A stretch of DNA of 64,000 bases, taken from Globodera rostochiensis (Eukaryota > Nematoda > Chromadorea > Rhabditida > Heteroderidae). The notes beneath the pieces are model-generated. The model searched no databases, was not told where the DNA came from, and saw only the letters and a list, made by a program, of their open reading frames with translations. This document shows positions 22,950-34,290 of this stretch, in pieces. The position numbers and the translations under genes are program-made. Location of the stretch: the NCBI GenBank assembly GCA_018350325.1, contig JAEVLN010000039.1:248001-312000 (forward strand), given 5' to 3'. Position 1 is the stretch's first letter. Each line of letters starts with the position of its first letter.

Positions 22950-23035
22950 TTAGAGTTACAATTGAGGTGAAAATTGCATAAAATTTAAAGGTGTGTCGCT
23001 CAAAAATATATATAAATGGAAAAAAGAATTAGACG
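22950..23035 (+). pseudogene. SHM module-1 fragment
   Basis: AATTGAGGTGAAAATTGC, then AAAATTTAAAGGTGTGTCGC and TATATAAATGGAAAAAAG correspond to IEVKIAKHLKV-R-KIYKWKKEL with frame damage (ATAAAATTT for AAACATTTA). Only the first HTH survives. The tandem TGTCGGATTG repeat abuts it. Confidence 0.6.
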
Positions 23036-23344
23036 CCTTAATCAAAAAGAAAAAATGCAATTTTTCTCCATATTTAAAATTTTTTTTGACTGAATTGCTT
23101 TTGTTTGAAATTATTATCACAAATGAATTTTGATTAATAAATATAGCGAACACATTTTTTTGGCTACTTACACCCCTAAATGGCACTTTTTAGAAACTAT
23201 TTAGGTCATTTTTAGAAACAATTTTCGACCACAAAGTTAAAGCTTTTTTAAAAGGCCAGAAGAGTTTTTTCCAAAATTCTCCAAACTCTCGAAAAAGTAA
23301 ATATTGCAATTATTTCTACCTTATACGGTCATTTGGTAGTTTTA

Positions 23345-23495
23345 TCAAATGAAAGCCGAGTTAAAGCTATTTCAAGCCCAATGTTATTAATTTAATTATA
23401 TTTTATTATCTTTTAAAGCACCAAACTATAAAACCCCCAACAGCAAACAAAATGAATTGATGAAACGTTATTATGAAATTAAGGCTAAAATATTC
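23345..23495 (+). pseudogene. SHM exon junction fragment
   Basis: TTTATCAAATGAAAGCCGAG is the module-2 start. It is joined by deletion to intron-like sequence (TTTCAAGCCCAATGTTATTAATT...TTTTAAAG), then to exon 2 (CACCAAACTATAAAACCCCC...AATGAATTGATGAAACG). It stops where a CCGGTTTTCGG-rich dispersed element begins near 23525. Confidence 0.6.
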
Positions 23496-23524
23496 ACCAA
23501 AAATAAAAAACATAATGTTTAAAC

Positions 23525-23690
23525 ATCCATTTTGGCTGCCGGTTACCGGACTTTCCGGTTAGGGCCGGTTTTACGACCCCCGGTTTTCGGTTTCGGTTTT
23601 TGGGCAGGCGCGTCGTTAGCATTGACATTAAATTAGTCTATTTAATGATGAATGAATGGAATATTCACCGTTTTTATTTCGGATGCAAAT
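23525..23690. repeat. Dispersed element shared with 34102-34265 (inverted copy)
   Basis: GGGCAGGCGCGTCGTTAGC, CATTGACATTAAATTAGTC and TATTTAATGATGAATGAATG occur here and, as the reverse complement, at 34102-34185. The adjoining CCGGTTTTCGGTTTCGGTTT tracts are also shared. Both copies abut truncated SHM sequence. Confidence 0.75.
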
Positions 23691-24004
23691 ATTATTTATT
23701 TCTCTATTTTTTTCTTTTGTTTTTGATTTGCGAGACGGTAAATTATTTGTGAATATCTAATTTTTTGACAAAAATTCTGCCCATAAACAATTGACAATTT
23801 TCCATATCGAATTTTCCGTTGAATTATTAAATTCATTTTAGGGTTGGCAGAAATGTGGGAAAAGGTTTCCAGCTTTATTGATTTTCTGAGGGACTCCAAA
23901 GATTTTGTATTATATTGCATTTATTTAGGCTAAAAAATTCACCATTTTTATTTTATTTTATCATTTGACAAAATATTCATATAAATCTCAACAATTATCC
24001 TAAG

Positions 24005-25482
24005 ATGAATAAATTTTGGATTTTTTTGTTTGCATTTTTGCAATAAATTCATTGGACGAAGCCGTAAAAGTAAAATTGGAGGAAACGCCACTAAAAACAT
24101 TTGATGAAATATTCGGAGAGGGCTGGTGGGACAAAGGTGAAGCCGCCGAAGATTTGAAAACGTCGGCGCCAATTGTCCATCACCAAATCGACCGGCAGAA
24201 CACCCAAATTGGACAAATTGAACCCAATTCAACTGATAAGCTTGGACAAATTGAACCCAATTCAACTGTTAAGCTTGGATAAATTGAACCCAATTCAACT
24301 GATAAGCTTGGACAAATTGAACCCAATTCAACTGTTAAGCTTGGATAAATTGAACCCAATTCAACTGATAAGCTTGGACAAATTGAACCCAATTCAACTG
24401 TTAAGCTTGGATAAATTGAACCCAATTCAACTGATAAGCTTGGACAAATTGAACCCAATTCAACTGTTAAGCTTGGATAAATTGAACCCAATTCAACTGA
24501 TCAGCTTGGGCAAATTGAACCCAATTCAACTGATAAGCTTGGACAAATTGAACCCAATTCAACTGTTAAGCTTGGATAAATTGAACCCAATTCAACTGAT
24601 AAGCTTGGACAAATTGAACCCACTTCAACTGTTAAGCTTGGATAAATTGAACCCAATTCAACTGATAAGCTTGGACAAATTGAACCCAATTCAACTGTTA
24701 AGCTTGGATAAATTGAACCCAATTCAACTGATCAGCTTGGGCAAATTGAACCCAATTCAACTGATCAGAATCCTCCTCTTACAGAGTCTGATCATAAAGA
24801 TGAGCGAAAACGTAAGATTATCGACAAATTCCACGCAATTAAAGACGAATTTAAGCAAAAAGGAAAATATTCAAAAAAAGAATGGAATCAAATCGACAAT
24901 AAAATTGCTAAACATTAAAAGTCAGTCGCTCATATAAATGGAAAAAAGAATTTGGCCTAAGTCGAAATTTGTTATATGAAAAAGAAGAACGTAATCATTT
25001 GGTAGAGAAATTTGATCAAAGGAAAGCCGAATTAAATCGTGCCGGATTCAAAAACTCTTATAAGCAAGAAATTAATGAAACTGTCGCAAAAGAGTTGGGC
25101 CTCAGTTTTACAACAATTTACAATTGGAAACGTGAATTTGGCCAAACCAGTGAGTTTTTCAAGTAAATTTTATTTAATTATAAATTCTTTTGCAGAACCA
25201 AACCATAAACACTCCCACAGCAAACAAAATGAATTGATGAAACGTTATTATGAAATTAAGGGAAAAAATTCTAAAATTATTGACGAGGACATTGCCAAAA
25301 TGTTGAAAGTTGGAAGTGCCACTTTGTATAAATGGAAGAAGCAATTTAAGCGACAGCAATTGCATATTATGGTTGCTCCCCGACCCCCCGGGGACGGGAA
25401 AGTCGGGGGTCGGGGAGGCCGGGGTTGGCAATTTTGGGGGTCGGGGAGGACCAAATTGTCGGAGATCGGGGGTCCGGGTTGA
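24005..25482 (+). pseudogene. SHM copy 9 with an expanded repeat array carrying stops
   Basis: The ATG at 24005 (MNKFWIFLFAFLQ stop) is frameshifted by a deletion in the signal peptide. The family frame resumes as FAINSLDEAVKVKLEETPLKTFDEIFGEGWWD. The 33-bp repeat is expanded to 17 units (about 24215-24770). They alternate between GGACAAATTG...GATAAGC and GGATAAATTG...GTTAAGC forms, so an in-frame TAA recurs about every 66 bp. HTH 1 is frameshifted near 24915 (AAACATTAAAAG). Module 2 (24969 onward), the donor ACCAGTGAGT and the exon-2 HTH (DIAKMLKVGSATLYKWKKQ) are intact. Exon 2 then runs into a GC-rich CCCCGACCCCCCGGGG insertion at about 25375. Confidence 0.85.
24215..24770 (+). repeat. Expanded 33-bp coding minisatellite, 17 units
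   Basis: Unit: CTTGGACAAATTGAACCCAA followed by TTCAACTGATCAG or TTCAACTGATAAG, the second base-pair set alternating with TTCAACTGTTAAG. Two unit types alternate to give a 66-bp higher-order unit, with the homogeneous type GATCAGCTTGGGC appearing twice. One plus-strand frame (SLDKLNPIQLI) stays open across the array although the family frame does not. Confidence 0.93.
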
Positions 25483-25485
25483 AAA
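25366..25485. repeat. GC-rich GTCGGGG/CCCCGAC insertion
   Basis: GCTCCCCGACCCCCCGGGG, GACGGGAAAGTCGGGGGTCG and TTGTCGGAGATCGGGGGTC resemble the GTCGGGG-rich tract at 53640-54030 (ATGTCGGAGATCG is shared). They also resemble the GAGCCCCGACCCCTCGGGGG palindrome at 60305 and 62367. The insertion truncates exon 2 of SHM copy 9. Confidence 0.65.
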
Positions 25486-25941
25486 AAATTTAGTTGATAA
25501 AATTATTTTCCACAAAAATTTCAGCAATAAATCTTATTAGGCAAGCATAAAATATATAATTTTATTTAAAATCATTCATCATCATTAAAACTCAAGAGTA
25601 AAGACGATTTTGTAATTTGTGAAAAAAAAAAAATTTGGGAATATGTCGTCATGTTTTATGCCAACAATGTTTAAAAACCCCCAAATCTATTCATTATATT
25701 TTTTCGGCTGTATCCGCAAAAATAACACTGTTCATTTTCATAAAGAACAATTTCAAAGGCCAATCCGCATAAATTTGTTATAATCAACATCTCTCAATGA
25801 TGCATACAAATCGATCTAGATGAGGGAATTTGATCGGACGCTTGGGGGGAGGTCGCTGATCACGAGCAGATTCATCATTATGACTTTTGTCTACTCGATG
25901 AATTCAACATCTATGATTTTTTAAATTTTTATTTCTTATCG

Positions 25942-26640
25942 TTGCTTAAAGTGTTTCAATATTTTCTTTCTATTTTTCTGCTGCTGCAGAACGCTGATCC
26001 TTTTTCATTTTTTAGTGAATTGCAAAAAATTTTCAAAAAAGTAATCGAGTCTCGAACCAAGAAATTTTCGGTTTTTTTGGGTCTCGATCATAGTCTCGGG
26101 GTCATTTCTGGTCTGGAAAACTGGAACACCACGAGGAAGTGCTGTTTTGCCCGGCCACCGTTGGGTGAACAACCGTCTCATTTTCATTCCCAATCTGGTT
26201 TTGACCGAGCTGTCCCATGATCGGGTTTGTCAAACGGATTGCCCCTTGATGCTCCATTCGATTTTGGACGTCATCATTTCACCGCATCCGACTCTGACGG
26301 TTTTCAAAGGAAATTTGTGGTGAGTGATTCCATTGCGCATGGATATAAACCAAAAGTGGAGCCTAATCCTGAACAGGGGATGAAGCGGCCACGGGAAAGC
26401 CGATTGGGTTTTGCTCTAGAAGCTTTCATCCCCTCTACGAATTCCTTCCCTGTTGGGTCATAAGTCATATGGGCTTCTGTTCACCATCTGAATTTGATTT
26501 GGGAATTCCGGGCTATAGTCGGGATCCTCAATCTCTTCCCTATTCTGGTGTGCTCCCCAATTTTGTGCTAGCTGAAAAAGATATGGATTTTCGTGATACA
26601 TTCTCCACTACTTTTTCTACGTCTATTGATTAATGAACAA
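25942..26640 (+). other. Unrecognised open region
   Basis: Plus-strand frames at 25942-26220 (starting MLKVFQYFLSIFLLLQNADP, a hydrophobic start) and 26227-26463 cover moderately GC-rich sequence. A third frame between them reads WVNNRLIFIPNLVLTELSHD. Frame changes suggest a decayed gene or retroelement. I recognise no domain and assign no function. Confidence 0.3.
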
Positions 26641-27015
26641 AAACCAAAACAAAAAAACAAACTTTGGTAGAGTACAGCGCTTTCTGCGAGAGGCGCGGTT
26701 ACAAGGTCCACCATTCGGACTTTTCTGGGTTTCCGGTCCGGGAATATAACACTACGCAAGCGGCTCTCTCCTTCCGCTTTAATTCCAATATTAAATGAAA
26801 TACAGCCGAAACTAGTGAATACAAATTGTCAAATTGGCCAACCCAAATTTAATCACGGAATCAAGATCAAAAGCACAAATTGAAAACCAATGAACGCCAG
26901 CAAATCGATATTATAAGCATAAAACGATGTGAAGATATGAAAACCCGATGAAAATAGAGAGAACAGTAAACACTACAATTGTACAAAAGGGGAAATATGA
27001 ATATCGGGCCGAGTC

Positions 27016-27904
27016 CTACAGAAATTGCTCTCGTTTAAATTGTCTCTTCCAATTACACAAAGTGCGTGTTCCAATTTTCAAAATTTTGGCAGTGCCCTCA
27101 TCTCTAATTGTAAAATTTTTTTCTTTAATTTCATAATAACGTTTCATTAATTCCTTTTGTTCGCTATGGTTATGATGTTGTTCTGTAAAAGACTTTTAAT
27201 TAATATAAACAAATAATAAAATTGGGCTCTAAATACTCACTGGTTTGGCCAAGTTCACGTTTCCAATTGTAAATTGTTGTGAAATTGAGGCCCAACTCTT
27301 TCGCGACAGTTTTATCTAATTCATGATAAGAGTTTTTGAATCCGGCACGCATTAATTCGGCTTTATTCTGATCAAATTGCTCTATCAAATGTTTACGTTC
27401 TTCTTTTTTATAGAACACTTTTCGACTTAAGCCAAATTCTTTTTTCCATTTATATATTTTTGTGCGATTGACTTTTAAATGTTTAGCAATTTTATTCTCA
27501 ATTTGATTTCTTTGGTTCGCCGGAAATTTCCCTTTTTGCTTAAATTCGTTTCTAATTGCGTGGAATTTGTCGATAATTTTACGTTTTTCATTTGAAGTCA
27601 TTTCTTTGCCATTTTTGGCATTCACAGAGTGATCAGACGCTGTGAGAGGAGGATTCTGATCAGTTGAATTGGGTTCAATTTGTCCAATTTGGGTGTTTTG
27701 CCGGTCGATTTGGCGATGGAAATTTTGTCCAAAGTTTGTTGGCGGAGTTTTCAAATCTTCGGCGGCTTCATCTTTGTCCCACCATTCTTCTACGAATAAT
27801 TCGTCAAATGTTTGGAGTGGCAATTCCTCCAATTGTATGGATTCGGCTTTGTCGAGCGAATACGCAAAAAATGAGATCAAAATTAAAATCCAAAACTCTT
27901 CCAT
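27016..27904 (-). CDS. SHM copy 10: secreted, three HTH modules, truncated tail
   Basis: Exons 27241-27904 and 27016-27182; phase-1 intron; 276 aa. The signal peptide is MEEFWILILISFFAYSLDKAES, with the usual FFATNS shortened to FFAYS. One GQIEPNSTDQ unit is present. HTH cores are IAKHLKVNRTKIYKWKKEF, TVAKELGLNFTTIYNWKRE and TAKILKIGTRTLCNWKRQF. The exon-2 tail ends right after QFKREQFL at a TAG, so the HPNSVDGHSVEEN...NSGSI tail is lost; unrelated sequence follows at 27015. The first residues of module 3 are also diverged (KENFTIRDEG). It may still be functional if the tail is dispensable. Confidence 0.78.
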
Positions 27905-28201
27905 TTTCTCTCTCAAAAATTTTCTTAAATTTTAAAGAATAATAAATATTCTAAATTTTTACAATATTAATAAATATTATTTAGCTTTAAAAAAATAATT
28001 AAGGTAATAATGACAGCCCATTGAAATGGCATTCATATAAATCATTTATAATATCTCACCTCAATCAATATTCATGACATTTCATGAATATTATTCCTAC
28101 TACTAATTCATCATTTTATAGAAAAGTCGATCAATATAAAAAATATTTTAAAATAATTTTTAACTAGCTGTTTAGGTGTGCCTCTGGCAAAAGTGCTCGG
28201 C

Positions 28202-28371
28202 GAATTTTGGGAAATCGCATTAGAAAGCGAAAGAAATTGATTATAAAAATGAGCAACAAACTTCAAGAAAAAGTTGCGTACTAAAAACGTTTGTTGAAAC
28301 TATTAAATTTTAGGAATTTGTCACTCTGAAGAATAAAAGCTCGAAATTGTGAACAAATTTTTGAAAATGAA
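28202..28371 (+). pseudogene. Fragment related to the five-HTH gene (exon 3/4 junction)
   Basis: GAATTTTGGGAAATCGC...GAAAGCGAAAGAAATTG matches the end of exon 3 of the gene at 38287-40428. It is followed by CAAGAAAAAGTTGCG (donor-like), an intron-like AT stretch with ATTAAATTTTAG, and GAATTTGTCACTCTGAAGAA (exon 4 start). Stops interrupt both parts. The next ~160 bp are AAATCCGAAATTCCGG-type low-complexity sequence. Confidence 0.65.
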
Positions 28372-29869
28372 GAAAACCTTCCCAAAATTTCTTCGGTCGG
28401 TATCAGGGATGGGCAAAACCGGAAAATTAAATCCAAAATCCGAAATTCCGGAAAACCAAAAATCCGAAATTTTAAATCCGAAATCCGAATTCACGAAAAT
28501 CCCGCAACTTTTCCGGAAGCCGAAACCCAAAATCCGAAATTTTTTCAAGGAAATTTTTGCATTTCTGATGGTCAGCAATAAAGGGTTTTAGATCTGGGGG
28601 GAGGGGATCGGCGGTGCCGATAGGTGCCTCCAGGAAAATTTTTTTCAAAATTTTAACGAATCTTGTTAAAATTGGCTTTTCTGCATTTTATGGCAGTAAA
28701 GTAATTTACGATCACTCAACATCGAACAAAGTTATAATGGGAAATTTAAAAAGAGTTTTGGAATTGTTTACTCGATTGATTTCGACACTGGATTTCGAAC
28801 TGGTGGATTTCGACCACTCACTATCAGTTTTCAAAATCGTGATCTCCTCGTTTATCTTCGTGCGTGTGACACTCATCTGCATTTATGATTGATTTCTGCC
28901 TAATTGACGTTATCATATTCGTAAAAACTTTGAACATTTTTAAAATTTTGGTTCAGTGTCGAAATAACTCTTGTCGAAATTCTGCAGTGTCGAAATCATA
29001 TAGCAGCTTGTTTGTCTGGGTATTCGGCTGTCTAACCAATGCAACATTAGGTGTCGGATTTTGGTTAACAATCACAACACTACAATAGGCACCTACTTTT
29101 TACACCGTAGTCCCTATCGCTCAAACCTATGACCAACACGATTGGGTGCTACACGATTGTGCACCTGAAGTCCCTTACTGTTAGTATTCAAATCACTTTC
29201 AAACCACACCTATCAGGTAGTAATTTATACCCGTCCGGATACCGGATTATTTCCAATTTTTAAATTATTAATTGCGAATTTTTGAAAAAATTTTAAGCAA
29301 TTTCTCCCAAAAAAAGTTAATCAAACGCAAAAAATAAACAAAAAATCATTCACTTTCATTTTTCAATAACTCTCCTTCGTCTGGAACAGGCTACGGTTTG
29401 CTCGGGTAAGGATTATCGTTCATCCGTTTCTGTGCCATGACTAAATTTCCCAAAAATTAATGGCTTTAAGGGGTAATGTTACCGATTCCTCAAACTATTT
29501 GCATATAGAAGGCTAGCAATAGAAAATATTTGCTCACTGCTTACAGAAGTCGCAGGAACTGTTAACAATTTTTTTGCACCTTCAGAAATCAGTGGAAAGT
29601 TTTTTTGATTTTTCCTTTCCACCAGGCAAAAATATCAATATCGCGGTTTGGACGGGAGGGAGGCCAATTTTAGGCCAGGGATTATTTGAAATGGGGGAGC
29701 AAATCAAGAGGAAGTAATGGATATGTATAGCTGCTATCTATTACAAGTTTAAGTTTTTTTTAATTTTTTGCCCCTATTTTGATCACTTTTTGTTGATCAG
29801 AAGAATCAACTTTGTTCAATTTGCACAAGTACCAGAACTAAGGACGCGCTCAAACGTCCATGGCGCACA

Positions 29870-30178
29870 AACGGCAGCTCCCAATTGTCCTTGACGCTAA
29901 CACGTCAGTTAGCGTGGAAGATGAACATGAGTCATTAACAATGATTTCGCCATTTAGCAAAAGTGCCCGCCAAAGAAGGCTAGAAGCAAAATGCCACAAA
30001 ATGTATCATCTGAAGAAGATAATTGCAGTGAAGAGTCCGAAGAAGCATATAATCATTCATCCAATGAAACATTTTGGGAAACGGATTATTCAGAAAGCGA
30101 AGATTTTAAGAAAATTGATTATAAAAATAGCCACAACAAAATTCAGAAAAAGTGACGTCATCACAGCTTTTAAAAATT
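29870..30178 (+). pseudogene. Fragment of the five-HTH gene (exon 3)
   Basis: ATGATTTCGCCATTTAGC, AAAAGTGCCCGC and GAAGCATATAATCATTCATC match exon 3 of the 38287-40428 gene (MILPLSKSARK..., EESEEAYNHSSNETFWE). A one-base indel near AGAAGGCTAGAAGC shifts the frame. The exon ends at the same AAAAA|GT boundary. A further copy of the downstream flank (GTGACGTCATCACA) occurs at 32898. Confidence 0.7.
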
Positions 30179-30244
30179 AAATTCTGTACTTTTACGTTAA
30201 ATATAAAAAAACGTTAACAGATTTGGGGTTTTAAACATCTCCCA

Positions 30245-31102
30245 TTCAAATATTTCCCAAATTCCAATTCCCAAGTCCTGAACATTTTAGCCGGCTTTCT
30301 CTTCCACAGAATGGCTATGGAATAGAATTTTGATAAAATTGCTGTTGTTTAAATTGCCGTTTCCATCTAATCAAAGTGGCACTTCCAATTTTGAACATTT
30401 TGGCAATGTCCTTGTCACTAATTTTGGAATTTTGGTCTTTAATTTCATAATAATGTTTCATTAATTCTTTTTGTTCGCTTTTTTGGTATTTATTTGGTTC
30501 TGTAATAATTGATTGGGATAAGAGTTTTTGAATCCGGCCCGCTTTAACTCGGCTTTTCTCTGATCAAATTTCTCTACCAAATTTTTTCGTTCTTCTTTTG
30601 GATTAATTCGACTTAGGCCCAATTCTTTTTTCCATTTATATATTTTTGAGCGATTAACTTTTAAATGTTTAGCAATTTTCACCTCAATTTGAACCCTTTC
30701 TTTATCCGTAAATTTTTCTATTTTCTTAAATTCGTCTTTTATTGCGTGGAATGTGTCTATGATTCTACGTTTTCGCTCATCTTCAGCAATAAGTTCTTCC
30801 CCATTTTTGGCATTCTCAGAGTGATCAGACTCTGTAAGAGGAGGATTCTGATCAGTTGAATTGGGTTCAATTTGTCCAATTTGGGTGTTCTGTCGGTCGA
30901 TTTGGTGATGGACATTTTGTCCAAAGTTTGTTGGCGCCGGTGTTTTCAAATCTTCGGCAGCTTCATCTTTGTCCCACCATTCATCTACGAATAATTCGTC
31001 AAATGTTTGGAGTGGCAATTCCTCCAATTGTACGGATTTGGCTTTGTCCAGTGAATTTGTTGTAAAAAATAAGACAAAAATTAAAATCCAAAACTCTTCC
31101 AT
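30245..31102 (-). pseudogene. SHM copy 11, module-2 deletion and frameshift
   Basis: ATG at 31102 opens MEEFWILIFVLFFTTNSLDKAKS, then TFDELFVDEWWDKDEAAED, one GQIEPNSTDQ unit and a good first HTH (IAKHLKVNRSKIYKWKKEL). Module 2 is cut after KNSYPNQ. The sequence jumps straight to the start of exon 2, deleting the second HTH core and nearly the whole intron, and ends NTKKANKKN at a stop. Exon 2 continues out of frame (MKHYYEIKDQNSKISDKDIA) with further damage in the tail. A one-HTH secreted protein of 213 aa could be made. Confidence 0.8.
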
Positions 31103-31734
31103 TTGGGCAAAAAACAATTTCTGAATTTACAATTTAATTTTATAATTTAATGCAAAATTCTATTGCAAAAATTTGTCAATAATTTCTTGATAAGGAATTT
31201 TTCGCAAAAAGTTTAAACAATAATAAATATTCACAAAATAAAATAACTAAAATGGTGAATTTTTATGACCAATAATTTGGAGTCACTCAGAAAATCAATA
31301 AGGCCATCATTTTTTAATTTCCGCCAACCCTAAAATATTATTGATCACATTGGAGGAAGTGAAGGCAATTTTCGAATTTAATTTATAAAAAGTAAAAATT
31401 TATATGGAAAAATTGTCGATTATTTTTGTGTTAGAATTTCTCACAATAAACTGATTAAATTAAAAAATAAGAAATATTCACAATTGCCCGTTTTGATTTG
31501 GGATCGAAAGTGGGCCGACATACGGGGCGAGGGTGTCCACTGGGTTAGGGATGTGCGGCGTCCTCCAGGGGACCGGGCTTAAGATTCGCTCGAGGGGGGG
31601 GGAATCGGAATTGGAGACCTAGAGTCAGTGACGCGTTCCTTCACTTTCCAAGCTTTATTCTCGAATAAACTGTCCTTGGCGATGCGGCAAAATATGGCGG
31701 TTTCAAATAAGCACAAAACCGAGAAGTGATTGCC

Positions 31735-32005
31735 CCGATCGCTTTCACAAGGAGAGGGGGGGATTTCTCAGATCGCTTTCCCAAGGAGGGGGGGGGGGAT
31801 TTCTCAGATCGCTTTCCCAAGGAGGGGGGGGGGGATTTCTCAGATCGCTTTTCCAAGGAGGGGGGGGGGGGGGGGAATTTCTCAGATCGCTTTCACAAGG
31901 AGGGCGGGGGGATTTCTCAGATCGCTTTTCCAAGGAGGGGGGGGGGATTTCTCAGATCGCTTTCCCAAGGAGGGGGGGGGGATTTCTCAGATCGCTTTCA
32001 CAATT
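31735..32005 (+). repeat. Poly-G minisatellite, eight units
   Basis: Tandem units GATTTCTCAGATCGCTTTCC followed by CAAGGA and a run of 8-17 guanines; some units have CACAAGGA. Unit length varies (34-43 bp) only through the G run, the longest being near 31858-31876. Translations through it (KEGGGDFSDRF) are repeat artefacts. Confidence 0.92.
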
Positions 32006-32267
32006 GAATTTAATTTTTATATCATAGCAATTATTTCTCTCCCCATTGGATTCTGATTTTCTATTTTGATTACCTTTATCATACATTTCTGTCATAGGAT
32101 TCAGCGGCGCGGGCCGTCCTCGGACCGGGCGCTGGTAGGCCGGCTCTAACCTAACACTGGGCCCTTCTCGCCGGGGTTAGGCTTTGGGACTGAAATTCTA
32201 ACTCAATTGCCTGGCCCGCGCTTAGTGCGCTGGCGCTCAGCGCTCCACCAAAAGCTTTTTCCCCATA

Positions 32268-32345
32268 AAGCTATAGCCTAGTGGTTTGTCGTCGCGGCAA
32301 TTCTAGTGTCATCTGTCGCGTTCAGACCCACTTGAGTGCAACTTA
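32268..32345 (+). repeat. tRNA-like SINE head
   Basis: TATAGCCTAGTGGTTTGTCG resembles a tRNA A box, and GCGTTCAGACCCACTTG, about 35 nt later, resembles a B box. The layout and flanks match 42205-42275 (minus) and 60785-60850 (minus). It does not fold as a good tRNA, so I call a tRNA-derived repeat rather than a tRNA gene. Confidence 0.5.
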
Positions 32346-33276
32346 ATCCGAAAATGTTGAGACGAAATGAAAAATGATCTAAACAAAGTTTATTCTTCTG
32401 ATCGACAAAATATGAAAATGCTCAAAATTCACGACATTCAAAAACAAATACATGCAAAAAGGCGGCACAAAAATGTGCTCAATTTGATGGGTTTATTGTC
32501 AACTATCTTGGAGTTTCACATCAAAACAATGTCTATTCTGCTTTAAATTGTTTGAGCACTTAATTTCGTAAATCAGGCATCTGGGAATTTACCAAATGTT
32601 GCGTGTTTAAGCAATTCTAACTCTTTGTTTGCCAGCTTTTTTTTTTTTGTTTGTTCGCGTGTTGAAGAATTAAACTTGCAGAAAAAAAAGTTAGACCGGC
32701 TCTGATCAGAAGATGATCAAGTTACAAACATTTTGGTCACTTTACAATAGCAAATTTAGTGTTAAAAAAGTAAGATCAGACGACGCTATTGCTGCAGATG
32801 TTTAACTTTTTTTCTTAGAGCAATTTGTGTAGTGGAGATGGTATATTTTGAAATTGCGAGTTGAGTACTGGCAGCCTGATTTTTTTTCAAAAATCTAGTG
32901 ACGTCATCACAACTTTTAAGAATAAAATTTATACTCTACGTTTTTTGTCAGTATATAAAATCAAAAGTGAACAAGTGTTCTGTTGCGGATACACCAAAAA
33001 ATATAAAAAAATCTTGGGGGTTTCCAAACACCGGCCATTCAAATATTTCCCGAATTCGAGTTCCCAATTGCGGAGGTTTCGGCGGCAGAATCCGAGAGTT
33101 TAAGGGGTTTTGGGGTGTCGCTTAAAAATTATGGGAAATGAGGAATGGTGTTGCGTGGCGACCATGTTCAGACTCATTTGCCACCGGACGGCATATGTTC
33201 AAATATACACCGATTAACTCGTGCGAAGTGGAACCTTCGTTTTTGGCATACACAAACATTTTCGCAGACAATTGAA

Positions 33277-33372
33277 TGAGCTTTACGAAAGATTGGCAGA
33301 CATTTGCGCCGCAGACATTTGCGCCGCGGACATTTGCGCCGAACAAAATAGACATTTGCGCCGAGAAAAAAT
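33277..33372. repeat. GACATTTGCGCCG short tandem repeats
   Basis: Four copies of GACATTTGCGCCG, three in direct succession and one after a 12-bp gap. The CGCGCCGAA/GGCGCC motifs of the TIR element at 61114-61610 are similar in style. No gene is supported. Confidence 0.75.
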
Positions 33373-33566
33373 TTAACTCAATGCGCTTTTTAATTTTTAA
33401 TTCAATATTTATGAAATGTAGTAAATTAAAAAATGAAATAATGGCAGTCCTAATCAATTCATGAAAAACATTATTATAATAAAAAAAATGAATTAAACGG
33501 TGTTCATTTTGCGGATACAGCCGAAAAAAATATAATGAATAGATTTGGGGTTTTTTTTAACATTAT

Positions 33567-34104
33567 TCAAATATTTCGCGAATTCGAATTCCCAATTTCA
33601 TGAACATTTGCCGCGGCATTCTCTTCCACAAAATGGCCAACATCGACAGCATTTGGTTGCAATTGCTGTCGTATAAATTTCTTTTTCCAACTATACAAAG
33701 TGCGTGTTGCAATGTTCAACATTTTGGCAATGTCCTCTTCACTAATTTTAGGATTTTGGTCCTTAATTTCAAAATAACGTTTAATCAATTCCTTTTGTTC
33801 GCTTTGGGGGTATTTATTGTGCTGTAAAAGAATTTTTAATTAAATAAATAAATAATAAAATTGGGCTCGAAATACTCACTGGTTTGGCCAAGTTTTCGTT
33901 TCCACTTGTAAATTGTTACAAAATTGAAGCCCAACTCTTTTGCGACAGTTTCATTTAATTGATTGGGATAAGAGTTTTTGAAATCCGGCCCGCTTTAACT
34001 CGGCTTTTCTCTGATCAAATTTCTCTACCAAATTTTTTCGTTCTTCTTTTGGATTAATTCACTTAGGCCCAATTCTTTTTTCCATTTATATATTTTTGAG
34101 CGTA
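33567..34104 (-). pseudogene. SHM copy 12, 5' end replaced by a repeat
   Basis: Exon 2 (33567 to about 33825) is open: IKRYFEIKDQNPKISEEDIA, then MLNIATRTLYSWKKK and a tail ending NSNSRNI. The intron is intact (ACTCAC donor complement, CTGTAAAAG acceptor complement). Module 2 has an extra A (TTTGAAATCCGG), and module 1 ends abruptly inside the recognition helix at 34102. There the 23525-type element begins. No signal peptide or repeat region remains. Confidence 0.8.
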
Positions 34105-34290
34105 AAAACGGTGAATATTCCATTCATTCATCATTAAATAGACTAATTTAATGTCAATGCTAACGACGCGCCTGCCCAAAAACCGAAACCGAAAACCGGG
34201 GGTCGTAAAACCGGCCCTAACCGGAAAACCGGTACCCCCGGATTTCCGGTTTCGGTTGTAAAAATGAATGCCGATAGGCACCGCCAAGAA
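34102..34290. repeat. Inverted copy of the 23525-23690 element plus hairpin half
   Basis: The reverse complement of 23605-23690 is followed by AAAACCGGGGGTCG and CCGGTTTCGG tracts, then GCCGATAGGCACCGCC (half of the hairpin repeat). Its border coincides with the truncation point of SHM copy 12, so insertion or recombination here removed the gene's 5' part. Confidence 0.7.

Noticed and set aside
24173..24937. 254-residue plus ORF LDKLNPIQLI repeats
   Set aside because: It is an alternative frame of the SHM coding repeat, which stays open only because the unit has no stop in that frame; the family frame is the one with signal peptide and HTH.
31735..32005. CRISPR-like array (regular spacing)
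   Set aside because: The spacers are identical and only G-run length varies; this is a minisatellite in a eukaryotic genome.
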